A stretch of 27,859 nt of DNA from Anaerolineales bacterium (lineage in GTDB: Bacteria > Chloroflexota > Anaerolineae > 4572-78 > J111), in assembly GCA_012032575.1 (NCBI GenBank), contig JAAUSP010000022.1, positions 1 to 27,859 of the forward strand, read 5' to 3'. This document shows, piece by piece, positions 1 to 7,277 of this stretch. The position numbers and the translations under genes were made by a program. Position 1 is the stretch's first letter. Every line of letters starts with the position of its first letter. The notes below the pieces were generated by a model. The model was not told where the DNA came from, did no database searches, and saw only the letters and a program-made list of their open reading frames with translations.

Positions 1-17
1 CACTCCTAAGAAAATAC

Positions 18-43
18 GTAGACGGTAGACGGTAGACGGTAGA
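18..43. repeat. Short tandem repeat, GTAGACG x ~3.7
   Basis: The 7-base unit GTAGACG is repeated three full times plus a partial copy. It lies about 200 bases beyond the 3' end of the leftmost minus-strand gene. It resembles other short G/T/A/C stutters found between genes here, for example the CGGTCACC stutter near 3281-3308. No function is evident. Confidence 0.8.
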
Positions 44-189
44 CAGGGAACGATCATGCGACCCTGCTACCTCACCCCTTCGGGTGCGCCGAAGGGCGTG
101 CGACCCCTGCTACCTTTTCATCATCGGTGGCGTGCTCAGGCTCGTGAACACTCCTTAGTAAAGGTAGATGCAATTTTTGAAGCGGAGCA

Positions 190-224
190 GGCTCCCACGT
201 CCGGCCAACAGCGGCGTGGGAGCC
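190..224 (-). other. Stem-loop after the PLP decarboxylase gene
   Basis: GGCTCCCACG (190-199) pairs perfectly with CGTGGGAGCC (215-224) around a 15-base loop. It lies about 27 bases past the stop of the minus-strand decarboxylase, so it may stop transcription or protect the 3' end. No T-run follows on the minus strand, so it is not a classical intrinsic terminator. A second inverted pair, CCCTTCG/CGAAGGG (76-82 and 90-96), lies further out. The rest of positions 1-250 shows no credible gene. Confidence 0.5.
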
Positions 225-250
225 GCTGCGGCTGGGTTTTCGGATAGGCT

Positions 251-1663
251 TTAAGCCGAGACTACTTCTTGCATTATCCCCCATAATGCTTCGACATCCT
301 GCCGTTCGGTCGGTTCTGCGCCGATAGAGATGCGGACCATCCAGCGCCCATTCAACACCGCCGGGGTGAGCAGGGCTGCGCCGGACGCATTGATCTGGCC
401 GACCCACTTGAGGGTGTGCGCGTCCAACGCTTCGCCGGTCAGTCCTTCTGGCTCATGGCGCACGCAAACGGTTTGCAGCGGCGCAGGGGCCAGGCGAACC
501 CAGCCGGGCGCGGCATCCACCTGTTCGGCCAGCCATTGGGCATTGGCAATGTCACGGCGCAGCCGCGCTTGCAGCCCCTCGATCCCTTCCAACCGGATCA
601 AAAACCACAGCTTGAGCGCCCGAAACCGCCGGCCCAGCGGAATACCCCAATCGCGGTAATTTTTCACCTGACCGTCGGCGGCCGTTTGCAGATAGCTGGG
701 ATTGGTGGACATGACCCGCACTAGATGCTGCGGGTCGCACACGTAAAAGAGCGACGAGTCGAACGCCACCCCCAGCCACTTGTGCGGGTTCAGCCCCAGC
801 GAGTCGGCCCCTTCGATACCCTGCCACATCCAGCGACATTCCGGCAGAATCATAGCCGAGCCGGCCATAGCCGCATCCACGTGCAGCCACAAGCCATATT
901 CGCGGCAAATGGCGGCAACAGCCTCGATGGGATCGAGGGCGGTGGTGGCGGTGGTGCCGGTGGTGGCGACGACGGCGCAAGGCCGTGCGCCTGCGGTCAG
1001 GTCTGCCTGCACTGCCTCGGCCAGCAGGTCGGAGCGCATGGCATGGCTCTCATCGGTACCGATCAAGCGCAGATTGGCCCGGCCAAAGCCGGCCAGCAGG
1101 GCCGCCTTTTCGACCGAGCTATGGCTGTGGACCGAGGTGTAGACAATCAGGGGGCGTTCCTCGGCCTGCAAGCCGCCGCGCGACAAGCTGTAGTCGCTGG
1201 CCTGCTCGCGGGCGCACAGCAGGGCCACCAGGGTGGAAGTGGAGGCGGTATCCTGGATGACACCCTGCCACTTTTCAGACAGGCCGACCATCTGGCGCAT
1301 CCAGTCGGTCATCAGCTCTTCCAGTTCGGTCAGGGCCGGGCTGGACTGCCAGTTTAACCCAAGCTGGCCCATGCCGGTGCTGAGAAAGTCGCCCAGGGCC
1401 GAGGCCAGGGTGACATTGGCCGGAAAGTAGCCAAAGAAACGGGGGTGCTGCCAGTTTGACAGGCCGGGCGTGATAATTTGGTTCAGATCGGCCAGAATGG
1501 CTTCAAACGGTTCGGCTTGATCGGGCGGCGAGACCGGCAACTGGGCGCGCAGTTCGCCGGGTTTAAGCCGGGACATAACCGGCAGGTCGGGTATACGTTC
1601 ACGATAAGCCGCAATCCAATCAATGATTTGGTAGCCAAATTGGCGAAACTCTTTGGGGGTCAT
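251..1663 (-). CDS. PLP-dependent aromatic-L-amino-acid decarboxylase family protein
   Basis: This 470-residue protein has the length and layout of group II pyridoxal-phosphate decarboxylases of the DOPA/tyrosine/tryptophan decarboxylase type, which turn aromatic amino acids into amines plus CO2. The PLP lysine is K295 in NPHKWLG. The cofactor-ring aspartate is D263 in LHVDAA, and H181 in HSSVEKA is the stacking histidine. The N-terminal part has the family's GYFPAN and MGQLGLNWQSSPALTELE segments. The ATG is preceded by GGAGA. It is the last gene of the minus-strand cluster, 75 bases after the nitrilase-family gene, and probably shares its transcript. The family call is firm, but the substrate cannot be read from the sequence. 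A second, distantly related PLP decarboxylase lies in the same cluster. Confidence 0.92.
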   Translation of the reverse strand: MTPKEFRQFGYQIIDWIAAYRERIPDLPVMSRLKPGELRAQLPVSPPDQAEPFEAILADLNQIITPGLSNWQHPRFFGYFPANVTLASALGDFLSTGMGQLGLNWQSSPALTELEELMTDWMRQMVGLSEKWQGVIQDTASTSTLVALLCAREQASDYSLSRGGLQAEERPLIVYTSVHSHSSVEKAALLAGFGRANLRLIGTDESHAMRSDLLAEAVQADLTAGARPCAVVATTGTTATTALDPIEAVAAICREYGLWLHVDAAMAGSAMILPECRWMWQGIEGADSLGLNPHKWLGVAFDSSLFYVCDPQHLVRVMSTNPSYLQTAADGQVKNYRDWGIPLGRRFRALKLWFLIRLEGIEGLQARLRRDIANAQWLAEQVDAAPGWVRLAPAPLQTVCVRHEPEGLTGEALDAHTLKWVGQINASGAALLTPAVLNGRWMVRISIGAEPTERQDVEALWGIMQEVVSA

Positions 1664-1738
1664 GTTGATTCTCCATAAACAGGTATAAATTTAATCCAAC
1701 CACCCGATTATATACCCGTCCAGGTCAAAACTCATTTT

Positions 1739-2932
1739 TTACACCTCCCAGCCCTCCCACAGGGTTTTGATATTGTCCCACTGCTCTTCCTCCGGCGAAC
1801 TGGCCCCGGATTGGAAATGCGCCCCCTGAAAAGTGTGAGCCGGTTCGGTAAAAGCGCCCCGTTCGACCAGCCGGCGGATGTTGTTGCGGTAGACTTCATC
1901 CACTTCGGCGTGGCTGAGCGGGTCCTGCTCCAGCCACAGATTCTTGGGATGGATCGGTTTGTCATACATTTTGCGGAAAATTTCAGTGCGCAAATCCTTG
2001 AGCCAGTTGCTGTTAAGGTTCATCATTCTGAACTGCCGCAGGGACTCGATGTCAATGATGGCCGCAACCATCGTATTGTAGCCCGAAGCCGAGTAGGAAA
2101 TGATGTTGCCGTAAAAATCAACAATGTGGGAATTGCCGCCGGCAATATCTATCGGGTGCTTCATACGGGGATGAAGGTAGACCGGCCCGACATTGGGACA
2201 GAGCATGTACATGCTGTTAAACTGGGCATGGCCCCGGTTCTGGGTCATCCAGCCGCCGCCGCCGGGGTAAGAGTTGCCGGTCATGGGCATGGCTTCGCTG
2301 GGGCGGTAGACCACCTCTGCCCCGTTCAGGGCCAGGGCGCGCACCGCTTCGGGATATTCGCCGTCGCTGCAACAGATGGTGCCGATATTGCCGATGTCGT
2401 CGGTTTTGAGCACCGGATAAAAGGCTTCCAACCCGTCGCCAAAAACCTCCACCCAGCGATCGTACACATCGTGCGGGGTGCAGGAACGCTCGCGGCACCA
2501 GAGGTGGTTCTTGGCCGCCTTGTGAACCACCTCACCGCTGGGGGCAATCACAAAAAGCGTGTTGAAGTAGCGGTCGGCCATGACTTCGGGCCAGCGGGCT
2601 TTGCATTGGGCAATGATATAAGTGTTGTAGAGTTTGGCCAGCCGGCCCAGGTGTTCGGTTTCTTCGCCGGGAATGTCAATAAACAGGTCCCGCGCCGCCA
2701 GGGTGTGCTGCAAATCAAAGGCTTCGTCGGTGAAGCCGGTCATCGCCCCTTCGGCCAGGGAAATCAGTTTGACCGGCATATTAATATTGACGATGGAAAC
2801 GGCGGCGTGAATATTATCCTCGATGGTTTCGAGATTGCGCTTGATGTGTTTGCGTTCAGCCACGCCATAGACAACCGTGGATAAACCCACAGCCATATAG
2901 GGCGCGACTGGTTTTTTGGCGGTATTGGTCAT
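1739..2932 (-). CDS. Nitrilase-superfamily carbon-nitrogen hydrolase (amidase-like)
   Basis: This is a 397-residue member of the nitrilase fold, cytoplasmic hydrolases of amide or nitrile C-N bonds that use a Glu-Lys-Cys triad. The triad is visible: E61 (LAEGAMTGF), K141 (KAAKNHLW) and C188 (TICCSDGEYPEA). The IPGEETEHLGRLAKLYNTYI stretch and the SDGEYPE context resemble the aliphatic amidase/formamidase branch more than true nitrilases. The C-terminal tail, about 50 residues beyond the core, is longer than in standard amidases. AAGGAG lies 10 bases ahead of the ATG. It sits between the dioxygenase gene and the aromatic decarboxylase gene, so an amide or amine-derived intermediate is a reasonable guess. 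The exact substrate is unknown. Confidence 0.85.
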   Translation of the reverse strand: MTNTAKKPVAPYMAVGLSTVVYGVAERKHIKRNLETIEDNIHAAVSIVNINMPVKLISLAEGAMTGFTDEAFDLQHTLAARDLFIDIPGEETEHLGRLAKLYNTYIIAQCKARWPEVMADRYFNTLFVIAPSGEVVHKAAKNHLWCRERSCTPHDVYDRWVEVFGDGLEAFYPVLKTDDIGNIGTICCSDGEYPEAVRALALNGAEVVYRPSEAMPMTGNSYPGGGGWMTQNRGHAQFNSMYMLCPNVGPVYLHPRMKHPIDIAGGNSHIVDFYGNIISYSASGYNTMVAAIIDIESLRQFRMMNLNSNWLKDLRTEIFRKMYDKPIHPKNLWLEQDPLSHAEVDEVYRNNIRRLVERGAFTEPAHTFQGAHFQSGASSPEEEQWDNIKTLWEGWEV

Positions 2933-3011
2933 ATTTGGATAACTCCTTTATAAGGTAATGGTGGATAATCCGTGAACAGTCAATATCGTCAAATTATTAC
3001 CGCTCAGCCCT

Positions 3012-3114
3012 CATGTCATTTCGAGGCTGAAAGCCGAGAAATCTTTGAGACCGTTGTTTCTGCAAACCACGGATTAGCAGATTTCTCGCTCCTAACGTCG
3101 CTCGAAATGACATG
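3012..3114 (+). repeat. Palindromic MITE-like repeat, copy A
   Basis: A 103-base element bounded by 13-base perfect inverted ends, CATGTCATTTCGA and TCGAAATGACATG. It also has inner GAGAAATC/GATTTCTC arms. A near-identical copy lies in the opposite orientation at 4306-4406, and a half copy at 9528-9562. It encodes nothing. It resembles the non-autonomous palindromic repeats scattered between genes in many environmental bacterial genomes. Confidence 0.85.
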
Positions 3115-3141
3115 GCTGATACGCAGTTGATTGCTCTGAGG

Positions 3142-3176
3142 GGGTCTGCGCCCCGACTGACGCAGGTCGCAGACCC
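3142..3176. other. Stem-loop in the nitrilase-dioxygenase gap
   Basis: GGGTCTGCG (3142-3150) pairs with CGCAGACCC (3168-3176) in a 9-bp GC-rich stem. The 378-base gap 2933-3310 otherwise holds repeat copy A and a CGGTCACC-type stutter (about 3281-3308). I see no gene in it. Confidence 0.55.
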
Positions 3177-3310
3177 GCTTTGAGCCTGATTTGGTTTGAT
3201 TTATTAAAATCGAACAGTTCGATAATCACCTCCTGTGAAAATAGACCGGAGACGGGAAACCGAAGACGGATGAACAGATACCCGGTCACCGGTCGCCGGT
3301 CACCCGTCAT

Positions 3311-4236
3311 TTACGGCATCAAATACGCATACACCTGATCGCGCTCCATCTGGATGGCTTCTGGGGTGAACATGAAATAGGTGCGCGGCGGCAGAATGCC
3401 CCAGGTGTTGGAGGCGTAGGGGTCATCGGGGTGGACAAACGGCTCGTGGTCCACATCCAGGACCTGCATATCACAGTAAAACTCGATGAAATGCTCCTCT
3501 TCCCACATGCGCCAATAGCTGGCCAGGTTTTGAGCCATGCCGTGACGCACCGGCCCCCAGGTGACGTGGCGGCCATAGCGGGCAATATGATCCAACCCGG
3601 CCCGCATCTCGCCAAAATCTACCAATTCAAAGGCGAGGTGATGGATGTGGTTGTAGCCTTTTTCCAGAAAGGCCAGCACGTGATGGCGCGGGTCAATGTG
3701 CAGCCACAGCCCGGCCTCGCCAATCCAATCGGTCAGTTTAAAACCCAGGATTTCGGTGTACCAGCGGTATTGGCGCTTGACATCCGCCGTCAGGTAATTG
3801 ACGTGCCCCAGCCGGCGGGGATGAAACCCGGGAACCCGGTCGGAGGGAATCATCACCGGCGAGCGGGGGTCTTTGGGCCGGCGGCGTTCCACCAGCACCA
3901 CCCGATTGCCGTCGGGGTCGTGCAGCAGCAGGCCGGACTCGCGCAGCGGCACAGCAATTTCTTGGGGTTTTTCGCCCCGCGCCTCAAGCTCGCGGCGGCC
4001 TCGGCCAGAGTCAAGCCCGGTTCAAGCTCATAGGCTACGTAATCGAGGAACGGCTTTTGGTCGCCCGCCGGTTTCAAAATCAGGCAGAAATCCTCGTGCA
4101 TGCAGCGCATCAGGGCGTAGCCGTCCATCTTTTCGCCATGCATGCCCAATAACTTTTCATACCGGCTAAACGCCTCATCCACATCCGCCACCAGCAGTGA
4201 GGCGTGGTGGAGGTTCATACATAATTTACCAGCCAT
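3311..4236 (-). CDS. Two-domain VOC extradiol (catechol-type) dioxygenase, one frameshift
   Basis: The two overlapping reading frames, 3853-4236 (N-terminal) and 3311-3952 (C-terminal), are one gene of about 308 codons. The class is type I extradiol dioxygenase, which cleaves a catechol ring next to the hydroxyls using Fe(II) or Mn(II). The N-terminal VOC module begins MNLHHASLLVADVDEAF. The catalytic C-terminal module begins RRLGHVNYLTADV and carries the expected two-His-one-Glu metal site: His in LGHVNY, His in NHIHHLAFEL and Glu in HFIEFYCD. The frames join at about 3986. Adding one base there gives AAASLEARGEKPQEIAVPL, a smooth protein sequence. It may be a sequencing error or a real lesion. 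The gene is flanked by inverted copies of one palindromic repeat. Family is confident; the precise catechol substrate (homoprotocatechuate or other) is not known. Confidence 0.82.
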
Positions 4237-4258
4237 AATGATTGCTCCCAGGAAAATA

Positions 4259-4286
4259 TGTAGGACAAACTAAAGCTTGCCCTACA
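4259..4286. other. Hairpin upstream of the dioxygenase gene
   Basis: TGTAGGACAA (4259-4268) pairs with TTGCCCTACA (4277-4286) with one mismatch around an 8-base loop. It sits 23 bases upstream of the dioxygenase start, between that start and repeat copy B. It could affect expression or be another dispersed repeat. Confidence 0.5.
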
Positions 4287-4305
4287 AAATTCGTAACTGT
4301 TCAGC

Positions 4306-4406
4306 CATGTCATTTCGAGCGACGCCAGGAGCGAGAAATCCCCTAATCCGTAGTTTGCAGACGACGGTCTCAAAGATTTCTCGGCTTTCAGCCTCGAAAT
4401 GACATG
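4306..4406 (-). repeat. Palindromic MITE-like repeat, copy B (inverted)
   Basis: A 101-base copy of the element at 3012-3114, in the opposite orientation, with the same 13-base inverted ends CATGTCATTTCGA / TCGAAATGACATG. When reverse-complemented it differs from copy A at only about ten positions. Copies A and B bracket the dioxygenase gene. Confidence 0.85.
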
Positions 4407-4424
4407 AAGGGAGAGTAGTTATGT

Positions 4425-5279
4425 TTACTGATATTCCCCCACCCGCCGCTCGGCTTCGTCTTCCGGCATCGCCAGGGCGACGTGCAGCGTGGCGGCGGTG
4501 ACGGCGGGCTGAATCCCGACCGGGGCAAGCTCGCGCTCAAGCTCCACCACCGTGTTTTCCAAACGGCCAATCCCGCTGACCTCTACCGCCACCACATCAC
4601 CAATTTCCACCGGGCGCGAGTTGGCCGGCGTGCCGGTGAGCAGGATGTCGCCCGGCTCCAGGGTTATCAGGCGGGACAGGTCGGCGATCTGATAAGCAAA
4701 GGAAAACATCAAATCGCTGCCGGTGTGGCCTTCCTGGACGACCTGCCCATTGACGTAAGTGCGCAGGGTCAAATCGTTGGGGTCCACATCGGCGGCGTCC
4801 ACCAGAAACGGGCCGATGGGGCAAAAACCATCCTGCCCTTTGACCCGCAGCATCGCCCCCCGGTCGGCGTGACGGAAATCGTGAATGCCCCAATCGTTGG
4901 CGATGGAGTAGCCCTGCACGTAATCCAGAGCCTCATCAACCGTGACATTCTGGCAGCGCCGGCCAATGACCACCACAATCTCACCCTCATAATTCAAAAA
5001 GCGGCAGCCCCGTGGTCGAGCGACCGGCGCTTTATGAGACGACAGCGCCGAGGGCGGCTGCAAAAAATAAGCGGGATAGTCGGGCAGGCGAGCCATCTTG
5101 TATTCCACGCAACGGCTGCGATAGGTCAGGTGGGTGGCGATAATCTTGGAGGGCGTGACCGGCGGCAGGTAATGGGCTTCGTCAACACCTACCACATCGC
5201 CGTTTTCCAGTTTGATTTGGCTGCCTTCGACGATGCCCCAAACCGGCTGGTTGTGGTGAAAAATGCGGGCATGTTTCAT
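4425..5279 (-). CDS. Fumarylacetoacetate hydrolase family protein (HpaG/HpaH-type isomerase, decarboxylase or hydratase)
   Basis: This 284-residue protein has the FAH fold used in aromatic meta-cleavage pathways for isomerisation, decarboxylation or hydration of the ring-opened dicarboxylate. The divalent-metal ligands are visible: E98 and E100 in NYEGEI, and D129 in SIANDWGI. The later family signatures LEPGDILLTGTPA and IGDVVAVEVSGIGRLEN follow. Its ATG overlaps the stop of the upstream ADC-family gene in an ATGA overlap. AGGAGG lies just upstream inside that gene, so the two are translationally coupled. The stop is followed by no strong terminator. Family is confident; which of the possible reactions it runs cannot be decided here. 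Confidence 0.9.
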   Translation of the reverse strand: MKHARIFHHNQPVWGIVEGSQIKLENGDVVGVDEAHYLPPVTPSKIIATHLTYRSRCVEYKMARLPDYPAYFLQPPSALSSHKAPVARPRGCRFLNYEGEIVVVIGRRCQNVTVDEALDYVQGYSIANDWGIHDFRHADRGAMLRVKGQDGFCPIGPFLVDAADVDPNDLTLRTYVNGQVVQEGHTGSDLMFSFAYQIADLSRLITLEPGDILLTGTPANSRPVEIGDVVAVEVSGIGRLENTVVELERELAPVGIQPAVTAATLHVALAMPEDEAERRVGEYQ

Positions 5280-6079
5280 GGGTGCGCCTCCTGTTTGTGC
5301 TGAGCGACTACCGTCACCCTATCCACGCTGTAACCAAAGCTAAAGCGGAATCCTTTGATGATTTCCCGGGGGGCGATGGCCGGCAAATCTTCCAGGGTGT
5401 CGTCAAATAAGCGCAATTCAGCCTCGCCTTCCCAGATGTCGGTCACCTCCCGATCATAACCGCCGGCCCGGACCAGTTCAAACACGGCGGGAGTCAGCCC
5501 GGCGGCGGCGGGGAAATGGCGGGTGTTGTACATCGGCGGGGCGTTGACGGTGGGGCCGCTTGTGGAGATTTTCCGCAGCGTCACCACGGCGCGGGCGATT
5601 TGGCGGTCATTGGCGCTGCACGTCGCCCCAAAACGCGCCCCCGGTTCCAGTTTGGGCGCACCTTTGCCTGCGGCAAAAAGCCGGGTCAGGTGGATCGAGC
5701 CGAGTTTTTTGGGAAACCCCTGCACCCAGCCGCGAAACATGGCAAAATCCTTGTCCACCCAGATGTAAACACAGCGGCTGACCGGTTGCCCCTGGTATTT
5801 GCCGCCGATGATGAGCATAAACTCCTTGTATTGGGCCTGGATCGGATCAACCAGTTCGTGAAAATCGGCCGAGCAGGATTGCCAGTCGGCGAACATAGCG
5901 CAGACCGCGCCGGGGTCGTCCGCCGGTTCGAGTTCGGGCGGCAGCAGGGCGATGACATTATCGGGGTTGGTGCGGTACTCCACAATCAAAAAGTCGCCGG
6001 AGTAGTGCCACGGCGGCGGCGGGATCATCCCGGCCCGACCATCGGGCGAAAGGGGCGCGGCATAGCCTTGTAGGGTCAT
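5276..6079 (-). CDS. Acetoacetate decarboxylase family protein
   Basis: This 267-residue protein belongs to the acetoacetate decarboxylase fold, whose founding member decarboxylates acetoacetate through a lysine Schiff base. The catalytic lysine pair is present as K124-K125 in GFPKKLGSIHL, with the usual preceding YKEFMLIIGGKYQG and VYIWVDKDFAMFRGW segments. Relatives often catalyse other Schiff-base reactions on keto acids. The ATGA overlap with the FAH-family gene implies equimolar expression and a shared pathway, so a keto-acid product of ring cleavage is a better guess than acetoacetate itself. That last point is inference. AAAGG precedes the ATG. Confidence 0.87.
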   Translation of the reverse strand: MTLQGYAAPLSPDGRAGMIPPPPWHYSGDFLIVEYRTNPDNVIALLPPELEPADDPGAVCAMFADWQSCSADFHELVDPIQAQYKEFMLIIGGKYQGQPVSRCVYIWVDKDFAMFRGWVQGFPKKLGSIHLTRLFAAGKGAPKLEPGARFGATCSANDRQIARAVVTLRKISTSGPTVNAPPMYNTRHFPAAAGLTPAVFELVRAGGYDREVTDIWEGEAELRLFDDTLEDLPAIAPREIIKGFRFSFGYSVDRVTVVAQHKQEAHP

Positions 6080-6204
6080 GTGGACCTTTATTCCTTGTAA
6101 ATTCTTATCTGGGATTGGAGGATTAGAGTGTTTGAGAATTCGTTTTCAATCTTCAATATTGTCGAAATACAAGCCTGAGTTGCGGAGCTGAAGCCACCGC
6201 ATTG

Positions 6205-6283
6205 AGAGAGCAAAGCTCTGCGAGCTAAAAATGTAGCCCGTTAGGGTTTCGCTCTCTTAGACCGACGGCTTAAGCCTCGGTCT
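6205..6283. other. Structured intergenic region, possible repeat or terminator
   Basis: Nested inverted repeats fill much of the 244-base gap 6080-6323. AGAGAGC (6205-6211) pairs with GCTCTCT (6251-6257). AGACCGA (6259-6265) pairs with TCGGTCT (6277-6283) around the perfect palindrome GGCTTAAGCC (6267-6276). It lies just past the 3' end of the minus-strand gene at 6324 and ahead of the ADC-family gene. It may end the upstream transcript or be a dispersed palindromic repeat. No gene is seen here. Confidence 0.5.
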
Positions 6284-6323
6284 TTAAGATGTGGTGATGT
6301 TCAACTTCTCTAGGAACACCACA

Positions 6324-7136
6324 TCATTCAACAAATTTGATGTTTACAATGTGACTATCATTATTGGAAAGGTAAACTCGTGCTAATTTCTTATCGTCAA
6401 CAACGGAGTCAAAGATACTGCCTTTAATCTCCATGGCGTTGACATTTAGCGTAATACCAAAGAGCCAAAGCAACAATCCCTGAACAACACCGAATAAGAT
6501 ATTACAGGTTGGCAATTTATTATCACAAAAAGGGCAATCAGGAAAAGTGACAAACAAACCTGCATCGTACTCTACCACCTTACAAATGAGACCGGCTTCG
6601 CTTTGCAAACGGTTGCTAAATGTTTGAAAAGCAACCAGAGTGAGGTACTTTCTTCCGAGGGGGTTCAAATTATAGTAATCTGGGTGTTTGGTATTAGGGT
6701 TTTGCAGGACTTGACGCAGGGATTGAACAATATCAAAACCTATTAGATATTGTAAATTATACAACCCTTCCCCCTGGCTAAGAATACCATGCTTGCTCGC
6801 CCACCAAGTTGCTCCAATCAGTTGAGCACTAGAGCTACTACCAGCCTGACCATGATATTCAGTAAGACCTCTTCGCATCTGTTCAAGAAACCAATAGTCA
6901 ATTGGTTGAAAAGTTTGATAAATATTGAAGTCACTACTACTATAGGAGGCATCACTTTTCTTAATATAGGCATATAAAGGCACATCGGTCACTGTAGAAA
7001 ACCAATCACGAAAACTTACCCCCAGGATACCTATTACGGCATCAAGCCAAAATAGTTCAAGCTGGGCTTGCATTAGGCCATAGGTAAAATCAACCGGCAA
7101 AGTTTTGCCACGGAGAGGTAATGAAGGGTTTGTCAT
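6324..7136 (-). CDS. Uncharacterised protein with C-terminal Cys cluster, possibly V4R-like
   Basis: This 270-residue protein is not confidently recognised. The C-terminal 70 residues carry CPFCDNKLPTC (C201, C204, C211), then a hydrophobic stretch GVVQGLLLWLFGITLNV and an alternating strand-rich tail. A Cys cluster followed by a glycine-rich helix and a beta segment recalls V4R (4-vinyl reductase) small-molecule-binding domains, but that is a weak resemblance. The ATG is preceded by AGGA, and TACAAT with an upstream TG (7154-7162, minus strand) could be an extended -10 box. The gene is noticeably more AT-rich than the pathway genes on either side, suggesting a different origin. Its place inside the catabolic cluster hints at a sensor or accessory role. 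Confidence 0.7.
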   Translation of the reverse strand: MTNPSLPLRGKTLPVDFTYGLMQAQLELFWLDAVIGILGVSFRDWFSTVTDVPLYAYIKKSDASYSSSDFNIYQTFQPIDYWFLEQMRRGLTEYHGQAGSSSSAQLIGATWWASKHGILSQGEGLYNLQYLIGFDIVQSLRQVLQNPNTKHPDYYNLNPLGRKYLTLVAFQTFSNRLQSEAGLICKVVEYDAGLFVTFPDCPFCDNKLPTCNILFGVVQGLLLWLFGITLNVNAMEIKGSIFDSVVDDKKLARVYLSNNDSHIVNIKFVE

Positions 7137-7232
7137 CCTTATATCCTGATTTGATTGTATCAGACCATCTTTTCCGAAAGCAGGCTAAAGTTAGCTTCTT
7201 ACCATTGGTTATTACTGCTTTTGTTGGTGTCA

Positions 7233-7265
7233 GGAGGTTGGTAAACTTCCAGGCTTCCAACCTTC
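7233..7265 (-). terminator. Possible stem-loop after the TyrDC-like gene
   Basis: GGAGGTTGG (7233-7241) pairs with CCAACCTTC (7257-7265) through nine pairs including one G-T. It lies 12 bases past the stop of the minus-strand decarboxylase. There is no T-run after it on that strand, so intrinsic termination is uncertain. Confidence 0.35.
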
Positions 7266-7277
7266 CATTCTTCCAAA

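Noticed and set aside
72..407. Extra minus-strand gene at the left edge
   Set aside because: It overlaps the end of the decarboxylase in another frame and runs into a tandem repeat; no motif or ribosome site.
1811..2884. 357-residue plus-strand frame opposite the nitrilase-family gene
   Set aside because: The minus strand carries the complete Glu-Lys-Cys triad and a good ribosome site; this frame has neither motif nor start signal.
3012..4406. Composite transposon carrying the dioxygenase gene
   Set aside because: The flanking elements are only about 100 bases with no transposase. I keep only the inverted-flank observation.
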